A stretch of 64,000 nucleotides of DNA from NCBI GenBank assembly GCA_963759095.1, contig CAVWYF010000008.1, forward strand, positions 1 to 64,000. Reading direction: 5' to 3'. Numbering within the stretch: position 1 is the stretch's first letter; every line of letters starts with the position of its first letter. Made by a program: the position numbers and the translations under genes. This stretch comes from Anderseniella sp963759095. Its GTDB lineage: Bacteria; Pseudomonadota; Alphaproteobacteria; Rhizobiales; Aestuariivirgaceae. The notes beneath the pieces were generated by a model. The model did not search any database, was not told the origin of the DNA, and saw nothing but the letters and a program-made list of their open reading frames with translations. Positions 63,355-64,000 of the stretch are shown here, one piece after another.

Positions 63355-63986
63355 GCGCCATCAAGCCTGAGCAACGCGACGTGCTGCTGGTTGTCGATGT
63401 GCAGAACGATTTCTGCCACGGCGGTGCTCTGGAAGTACCGCGCGGTCAAGAAGTAGTGCCTGTCATCAACGACCTCATAACCCGCTTTGACCATGTTGTG
63501 CTGACCCAGGACTGGCATCCGCGCGGGCACAGTTCGTTTGCCAGTGTTCATCCGGGCAAGGAACCATTCAGTGAAACTTCGATGGACTATGGTCCGCAAA
63601 CACTGTGGCCGGATCATTGTATTCAGGGCAGCAAGGGCGCTTCCTTCCATGACGGCCTGTCCTGGGCAAAGGCGGAGATGGTCATTCGCAAGGGTTTTCG
63701 TTCCGGCATAGACAGCTATTCCGCGTTTTTCGAAAATGACAAGACCACGCCGACCGGCCTCACCGGTTACTTGCGCGAACGCGGTTTGACACGTGTGTTT
63801 TGTACCGGGCTCGCGTTTGATTATTGCGTTCGCTACTCGGCGGAAGACGCACACTCTCAGCGATTTGAAACCTACGTGATAGAGGATGCCTGCCGGGCGA
63901 TAGACATGCAGGGCAGCGCAGCGGCAACCCGGGACAGTTTTTCCGGGCTTGGTATCAGCCTGATCAACTCGGTGGATGTCCGCTAG
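63351..63986 (+). CDS. pncA: Nicotinamidase (isochorismatase family)
   Basis: Hydrolyses nicotinamide to nicotinate for NAD salvage. The 211 residues carry the triad D16 (LVVDVQNDFCHGGAL), K114 (VIRKGFRSGIDSYS) and C159 (GLAFDYCVRYSA). Metal ligands D54 and H56 lie in TQDWHPRGHSSF, with H89 in LWPDHCIQGS. The full pattern is that of PncA rather than a generic isochorismatase relative. It overlaps the acyl-CoA synthetase stop by 4 bases. Its presence in this operon raises the possibility that the imported amide is nicotinamide-like, although the acyl-CoA synthetase would then be unexplained. Confidence 0.92.
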   Translation: MSAIKPEQRDVLLVVDVQNDFCHGGALEVPRGQEVVPVINDLITRFDHVVLTQDWHPRGHSSFASVHPGKEPFSETSMDYGPQTLWPDHCIQGSKGASFHDGLSWAKAEMVIRKGFRSGIDSYSAFFENDKTTPTGLTGYLRERGLTRVFCTGLAFDYCVRYSAEDAHSQRFETYVIEDACRAIDMQGSAAATRDSFSGLGISLINSVDVR

Positions 63987-64000
63987 AGTTGAACGCCACG

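Overview
The window reads as a chromosomal segment of an alphaproteobacterium, most likely of the Hyphomicrobiales (Rhizobiales), GC-moderate to high by eye (not counted). The evidence is the gene order yajC-secD-secF-(Mth938-like)-(squalene/phytoene-synthase-like), a folate-type TrmFO, a DUF992 secreted protein, a DUF815 ATPase, an OmpA protein with long Ala/Pro/Glu/Lys repeats and a GTTC-N7-GATC site in front of uvrA that resembles the alphaproteobacterial LexA box. There is no rRNA, tRNA, CRISPR array or intact insertion sequence that I can support.

Layout. 1-10412 (minus) is one long operon for uptake and breakdown of peptides or gamma-glutamyl/amide compounds: a family-5 binding protein, two permeases, two ATPases, an M20 peptidase, an amidase, a gamma-glutamyltransferase and a second M20 peptidase cut by the window edge. 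10645-14334 holds an EamA exporter and then a patch of gene remnants (integrase, cytochrome c) among small secreted proteins. 14453-17616 is mgtE, with a structured leader, and an SLC13-type transporter, converging on a repeat-rich OmpA protein (17711-19639). 20213-27533 is a LysR regulator divergent from a nitrilase, a large PLP decarboxylase, an ATP-grasp ligase and a C45 acyltransferase/hydrolase; this is the best candidate for an undescribed pathway, probably one that makes and trims an amide derived from a decarboxylated amino acid.

27688-53237 is mostly housekeeping: serS-surE-pcm-nlpD, glutathione transferases, DUF815, yajC-secDF with two putative complex I assembly-factor relatives, trmFO, a hydrolase, a LysR regulator, uvrA, a ParB/sulfiredoxin-like unknown, an MBL hydrolase, gatB, a GNAT protein, an EEP-family protein, small secreted proteins, an SGNH hydrolase and pcp.

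53537-63986 (plus) is a flotillin followed by a urea/amide-type HAAT transporter (binding protein, two permeases, UrtD-like and UrtE-like ATPases). The last ATPase reads in frame into an amidase, and an acyl-CoA synthetase and a nicotinamidase follow. This looks like import, hydrolysis and activation of an amide.

Four otherwise well-conserved genes (gamma-glutamyltransferase, M20 peptidase, flotillin, fused amidase) each carry one extra base, and all four shifts are in the same +1 direction. Sequencing/assembly insertions are the simplest explanation, but the uniform polarity deserves a check.
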